Positions 60,601-64,000 of a stretch of DNA of 64,000 bases are shown here, one piece after another (position 1 is the first letter of the stretch; every line of letters starts with the position of its first letter). The stretch is taken from NCBI GenBank assembly GCA_905147135.1, contig LR990045.1:15104173-15168172 (forward strand). The letters are read 5' to 3'. The notes under the pieces were generated by a model, which had not been told where the DNA came from, searched no databases, and saw only the letters and a list, made by a program, of their open reading frames with translations. A program made the position numbers and the translations under genes. Source of the DNA: Blastobasis lacticolella. Taxonomy: Eukaryota; Arthropoda; Insecta; Lepidoptera; Blastobasidae.

Positions 60601-63518
60601 GTTTAATTTCCAAGATTGCAAAGTATCGAGTATTTAGCAAAATTGATCTAAAAAGTGCCTACTACCAGATCCCTATACTTGATCATGAAAAACTATATAC
60701 AGCTTTTGAAGCTGAAGGCAATTTGTATCAATTTAAGAGGATACCTTTTGGAGTCACCAATGGCGTGGCAGCTTTTCAACGCGCTTTCAATAACGTAATG
60801 TTTAAAGAGAATTATAAAAGAAATTTTGCCTACCTGGACGATATCACCATATGTGGTATAAATCAAGCTGATCATGATCAAAAGTTACAGCGCTTTCTTG
60901 ATGTTCAATCATGAAAAGAGTGAATTTTCATTAAAAGAAATAAACACTCTGGGATTTACTATATGTCATGGAGTAATCAAACCCGACGCGGAGCGTTTAC
61001 GTCCGCTATTAGATATTCCTCTTCCTTCAGACAAGACATCATTTCGCCGAACACTCGGGTTGTTCGCTGACTACTCTAAGTGGGTACCAAGATTCTCAGA
61101 CAAAATTCGGGCTTTGTGCGAAAGCACATTTCTATTGAACTCTGAGGTGGTTAGCGCTTTTCAGGCTCTGAAAGAAGAAATGAAAGAAGAAATAGCGAGG
61201 TCAGCAGTAAACGCCATTGACGATAAATAACAATTTGTCGTCGAAACTGACGCCTCTGATACCGCGATCGCGGGAACATTGTCCCATGATGGCAGGCCTG
61301 TAGCTTTTTTTTTCGAAAAGCCTCCACAGAAGCGAACGTAACCACCCAGCCATAGAGAAGGAGGCGGCGGAAATAGTTGAATGTCTTCGGAAATGTAGAC
61401 AATATTTCAGCGGAAGAGTTTTTACATTGATCACCGATAAAAAATCGATCGCATTCATGTTTAAGCAACAACATAAGTCAAGAATAAAGAATTACAAAAT
61501 CCAGCGGTGGCGACTGGAATTATCCGAATTCAACTTAGATATAGTCGAAAATGTAGTAGCTGATGCTTTATCGAGAGCCAATGTAGTGTTAGTTGCTTCT
61601 ACTGATAGCTCGGCAAACTCGCTGCGGGAATTGTATAATACATTATGTCATCTAGGTGTAACGAGGATGTTGCATTGGATTTGGAGTAAAAATCTAGCGT
61701 ACTCCACAGATGACGTAAAACGTGTTATTTCAAATAGCTCGATTTGTGCGGAAGTAAGACCACGGTTTCAATCAAACTTTGGTAATTAATAAGAGTGATG
61801 GCTCCTATTGAAAGAATGTCGTTGGACTTTAAAGGCCCGCTCCCTTCAGATGGCACTGGGAAGAATCGATATATCCTAACGATTGTGGATGAATATTCTT
61901 GATTCCCTTGGACACATCCATGCCCGGATTTAAGTACAAAGACAGTAATCAACAAACTTGATGACTTTTTTTCTGTTTGGTATGCCTACCTATGTGCATT
62001 CAGATCGAGGTGCTTCTTTTCTTTCAAAAGAACTGAAAGATTATCTCCATAATAAGGGAATTGCTACGAGCTACACTACACCATACAATCCTCAAGGTAA
62101 TGGACAGAGAGAGAGCGATATAACGGTAACATCTGGCAGACTATTAGCTCTAAAAAGCCAACATCTGCCTATAACAAAATGGGAGTTAGTCCTGCAGCAA
62201 GCTTTACACTCTGTGAGATCACTCCTATGCACAGCCACCAACAGCACACCCCACGAACGAATGTTTACTCACCCAAGGAGATCCTCAAATGGTCAGTCGA
62301 TGCCTACGTGGTTAACCATTCCCGGCAAAGTATTAATGCGCAACCACGCCCGATCTAGCAGATATGAACCAATAATTGAAGAAGTTGACATACTAGAGGG
62401 TAATCCTCAACATGCTCGTGTGTGTTTAAGCAGTGGAAGAGAAGTGGTAGTATCAAATAGGCATTTAGCTCCTGCTGGGGAACGTCCTATAGAAACAAAT
62501 GGAGCTGATTCGAATGATGACGTTGACTTCATTGATGAAGTCGAGGGAAGGGATGAAACTAATGAAGCACCCACGGAGAAACCTAAGAACATGGAAGGAT
62601 TACGGCACTCTGGAAGAGCACGCCATCCACCAGCCCATCTGGCTGACTATGTGACATATTAAGCCCAGGAGAATGTGGTCATATTACGACCTTCTTTGCT
62701 ACTGTACATTCAGAATTCAAAGAAAGAAGTAATAACAATATGTTTTATGTGCTTGATTTTTGTTGAATAAAGTCTATATTATACGATAAGGGCTTATTTA
62801 TACAAGGGCACAAACACATCGCCTTTCAGAGTCGCTCAGCGTTCTTTTACAAGTAATCTGCATTTCTAGCTATTATTAGATCTTTCCTATCTGTAACACC
62901 TGGTGTACGTGACGAGAATTGCTTATTTTTTTGTAGCACCGAATAATTACACACGTTCAGGTAACTGACCTCCTGTTCCTTGCGGGCCAACCACTGCTGG
63001 AAGGCCTCCTGGCGCTTGCGCTCATTACGCTCGCGCTCCTCCTTGGCCGTGGTGGTCGTCGACAGCGAGGCGACGGAGAGGCGGAACGTGTCCGCACCGT
63101 CCTCGCGGTACGTGCGGTTCCGCGGTGTTGGGTCCAAGTCTTCGAGGACAGGCACGTCGTCCAGTCGGCACGACTTGCGCTTCACACTTCCGGACGAGGT
63201 CGACGACGCGCGCCCGCTCAGCGTGGGTGTCGAAGTGCTCCGGTACGTCGAGTGCGGGTGCGGCGTCACGTCCGCCTCGTCCACGCACGACTCTGCCAGC
63301 AGCGACGTCGCCGAGTGCGCCTCCACCGGCTCGATGTAGATAGCCGGGTTTATGTACCGCGTCTTCGTTTTCTTCGAGCCGAGCGACTCCGAGTCACTGT
63401 AGTACTGCACGTGCTCGCCCGCCCCGTCGAACACATGGCCCGACCCCTTCCGCAGCTCGTACTCCGGCCGGTTGCGGGCGCTGTCACCGTAAGTTCCTTT
63501 CTCCATTTCCCTTTGCAT
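54679..63518 (-). CDS. CCDC34-like coiled-coil protein
   Basis: Four exons read on the minus strand: 63518-62970, 57991-57742, 56411-56265 and 54740-54679, giving 335 aa. The start is secure because an in-frame TGA lies 12 bases upstream of the ATG. Phases are 0, 1 and 1 and fit exactly. The N-terminal half is Ser/Thr-rich ('SLGSKKTKTRYINPAIYIEP'). Three Trp motifs follow, each in a charged helix: 'QQWLARKEQE', 'RRWLQHKRAQ' and 'YRDWLRTSKNK'. The C-terminus ends 'MYINPVPWQSET'. Long Glu/Arg/Lys-rich helices with spaced WLxxK motifs are characteristic of the CCDC34 family, linked in vertebrates to sperm flagella and intraflagellar transport. Family assignment is by motif only. The first intron (5 kb) contains an LTR element. 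The gene converges on the Dpy-30/ankyrin gene. Confidence 0.75.
55170..55989. mobile_element. Non-autonomous TIR transposon (820 bp)
   Basis: The ends 'gtcgcagccatctggtt' (55170) and 'aaccagatggctgcgac' (to 55989) mirror each other. Diverged pairing continues for about 75 bp through 'ctagtccgtt' and 'ggcattcaat'. It is flanked by atttat at 55164-55169 and 55990-55995. No transposase is seen inside; a SINE has inserted in it. The superfamily is not determined. Confidence 0.75.
55390..55580 (-). repeat. tRNA-Gly-headed SINE, copy 3
   Basis: The 'cacagcgccatctagcccc' body is present, with a shortened tRNA-like head ('gcatgttgaccactgaacca'). It is nested inside the TIR element. Confidence 0.75.
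56519..56960 (+). pseudogene. RTE-like LINE ORF2 C-terminal remnant
   Basis: The frame contains 'TETWPLTMGLIRKLTVTQRS', then 'MERAMLGVSLHDRIRNEEIR' and 'VTDIALSFARLKWQCTGHIA'. This is a conserved stretch at the end of RTE-type LINE ORFs common in Lepidoptera. Later residues are shifted. The 3' tail '...ggcctatgcccagcagtggg' matches 9040-9190. It lies in an intron of the CCDC34-like gene, antisense to it. Confidence 0.75.
57240..57680 (+). repeat. Repeat family S, interrupted by a MITE
   Basis: 'cgctttccgccgtctgtcc' at the left and 'cttttaaactacgcatcgga' at the right match the order of family S at 30.5 and 59.05 kb, but are separated by the MITE at 57335-57539. Confidence 0.65.
57335..57539. 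mobile_element. MITE with 24-bp perfect inverted ends
   Basis: The sequence ctgtccaaactgacttgtct plus TATT at 57335-57358 is exactly mirrored at 57516-57539. The interior is AT-rich and non-coding. It is nested in family S. Confidence 0.8.
58395..58565 (+). repeat. tRNA-Thr-headed SINE, headless copy
   Basis: 'gatgctcttatggtgaggga' and 'gtcaaggcggatcccgg' are present without the tRNA-like head; it ends 'cacgccaagatgat'. Confidence 0.65.
58680..58790 (+). repeat. RTE-like LINE tail
   Basis: 'ggctttactggtcctcgtt', then 'ggggaggcctacgtccag' and a (GAT)n tail resemble the 3' end of the RTE-like family. Confidence 0.5.
59050..59250 (+). repeat. Repeat family S, copy 3
   Basis: 'cgcttcccgccgtcagtcc' and 'ttaaactacgcaacagatt', then 'acgcgaacgaagtcgcgcc'. 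It ends just before the LTR element. Confidence 0.65.
59610..60096 (+). pseudogene. LTR element gag remnant with two zinc knuckles
   Basis: An open stretch runs to a TAA at 60094. 'CYFCGNKRHARRNC' and 'CLKCGKRGHFAKVC' are two CCHC nucleocapsid knuckles. The capsid part upstream ('ESEFITDAFIAGLSSSLVRQ') is incomplete at its N-terminus. Confidence 0.8.
60170..60410 (+). pseudogene. LTR element aspartic protease remnant
   Basis: 'ALIDTGSTASFID' is the retropepsin active-site motif (DTGS). The frame ends at 60408 before a complete domain. Confidence 0.75.
60540..61230 (+). pseudogene. LTR element reverse transcriptase remnant
   Basis: 'FSKIDLKSAYYQIPI', 'FKRIPFGVTNGVAAFQRAF' and the active site 'YLDDITI' (60832-60852) are present. 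A frameshift near 60905 separates the connection region ('TLGFTICHGVIKPDAERLRP'). Confidence 0.8.
61230..61600 (+). pseudogene. LTR element RNase H remnant
   Basis: After a TAA at 61228 the frame resumes with 'VVETDASDTAIAGTLSHDG', typical of the gypsy RNase H start. It shifts near 61310 and ends with 'VADALSRAN'. Confidence 0.7.
61795..62662 (+). pseudogene. LTR element integrase remnant
   Basis: 'MSLDFKGPLPSDGTGKNRYI' begins the catalytic core. 'VHSDRGASFLSKELKDYL' and 'SYTTPYNPQGNGQRE' give the second Asp and the third acidic position. An internal stop and frameshift near 61900-61965 break it. Confidence 0.75.
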
Positions 63519-63889
63519 GGTGCGGGCTCAAAAAATAAATGCCATGCCTAAACAGTCCAAAACGATGTCGGTCAACTCCAAAATAAATATATCAAGAATA
63601 AACCACACAAATGTAAAATTGTGGCACGCGTAAGTTGTCAAAACGTCACCATATTATATGTCTCATTTTGATGTTCTAAAAATAAATATTTGACAATTTC
63701 AATCTGTACGAGTTCATCAGTATCTGTGGTAATGTATATGGCCACCTCAAAGGAAGGACAAAAAGGTAGAAAATATTTTCGTATAACCCATAGACATAAA
63801 AAAATCGATAAAAAAAATTATCTATGTCGAAAACGCCCTTTTGATATATACATAGATAAATTTGATATATAAATAGAGCAAATAACCAA

Positions 63890-64000
63890 TAGTCTAAGGC
63901 TGGGAATACACGTCAGATTTTGTTTCCGATTGTCTGTTCAGATTATCTGATCGGTTTTACTCGATACACATCCGATTTTTGCGCCAGACTTTGTCTGAAC
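63890..64000. repeat. Possible repeat cut by the window edge
   Basis: 'ctgggaatacacgtcagatt' and later 'cgatacacatccgattttt' look like internal repeats of a MITE that continues beyond the window. Only a hint. Confidence 0.25.

Larger units (their letters stand above)
59350..62805 (+). mobile_element. Ty3/gypsy-type LTR retrotransposon, heavily broken
   Basis: Short terminal repeats of roughly 130-170 bp share 'accttctttgctactgtac', 'caatatgttttatgtgcttg' and 'tatacgataag'. The left copy spans about 59350-59515 and the right about 62666-62802. Between them, in order, lie gag, protease, reverse transcriptase, RNase H and integrase remnants, the Ty3/gypsy order. No envelope gene was seen. Stops and frameshifts break every region, so it is not functional. 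It sits antisense in the first intron of the CCDC34-like gene. Confidence 0.8.

Noticed and set aside
1..64000. CRISPR arrays, operons, bacterial-type ribosome binding sites
   Set aside because: None seen; the window is a spliced eukaryotic genome segment.

Overview
The window looks like nuclear DNA from a moth or butterfly (Lepidoptera). It is AT-rich, with spliced genes, short introns, GT/AG junctions and many decayed transposons. The interspersed families are those typical of lepidopteran genomes: tRNA-headed SINEs, an RTE-like LINE tail, a Jockey-like LINE and a LOA-like LINE. This is inferred from content; no species marker was seen. All gene models were built by hand from reading frames, splice signals and codon phase, without transcript evidence.

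Layout. (1) 1-2,100: repeats, then a short GC-rich minus-strand exon (1935-2082) that may start a gene running off the left edge. (2) 2,774-5,561: a compact plus-strand gene of seven exons (about 782 aa, unknown function) with three tandemly duplicated exons. (3) 5,562-19,100: no convincing host gene, only SINEs, LINE remnants and MITEs. (4) 19,793-47,142: a large plus-strand gene of at least 14 coding exons (about 1,438 aa, first exon not found). It encodes three homologous ankyrin modules, an acidic linker, and a C-terminal arginine-kinase-like domain that has lost its catalytic residues. Its introns hold a nearly complete LOA-like LINE (20,122-25,382, minus strand, with target-site duplication), a decayed Jockey-like LINE and many SINEs. 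(5) 48,000-53,276: a second plus-strand gene (six exons, 371 aa) with an N-terminal Dpy-30-like motif and ankyrin repeats related to gene 4. (6) 54,679-63,518: a convergent minus-strand gene (four exons, 335 aa) resembling CCDC34-type coiled-coil proteins. One of its introns carries a wrecked Ty3/gypsy-type LTR element (about 59,350-62,805).

Most striking points. First, the ankyrin plus arginine pseudokinase fusion, next to a Dpy-30/ankyrin paralogue and a CCDC34-like gene. Dpy-30 motifs and CCDC34 are known from flagellar biology, so a sperm or axonemal role is a reasonable but unproven guess. Second, four separate places where a piece spanning an exon-intron junction has been tandemly copied. 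The clearest is an array of eight extra 54-nt mini-exon-like units at 48,913-49,669, all with open phase-0 frames.
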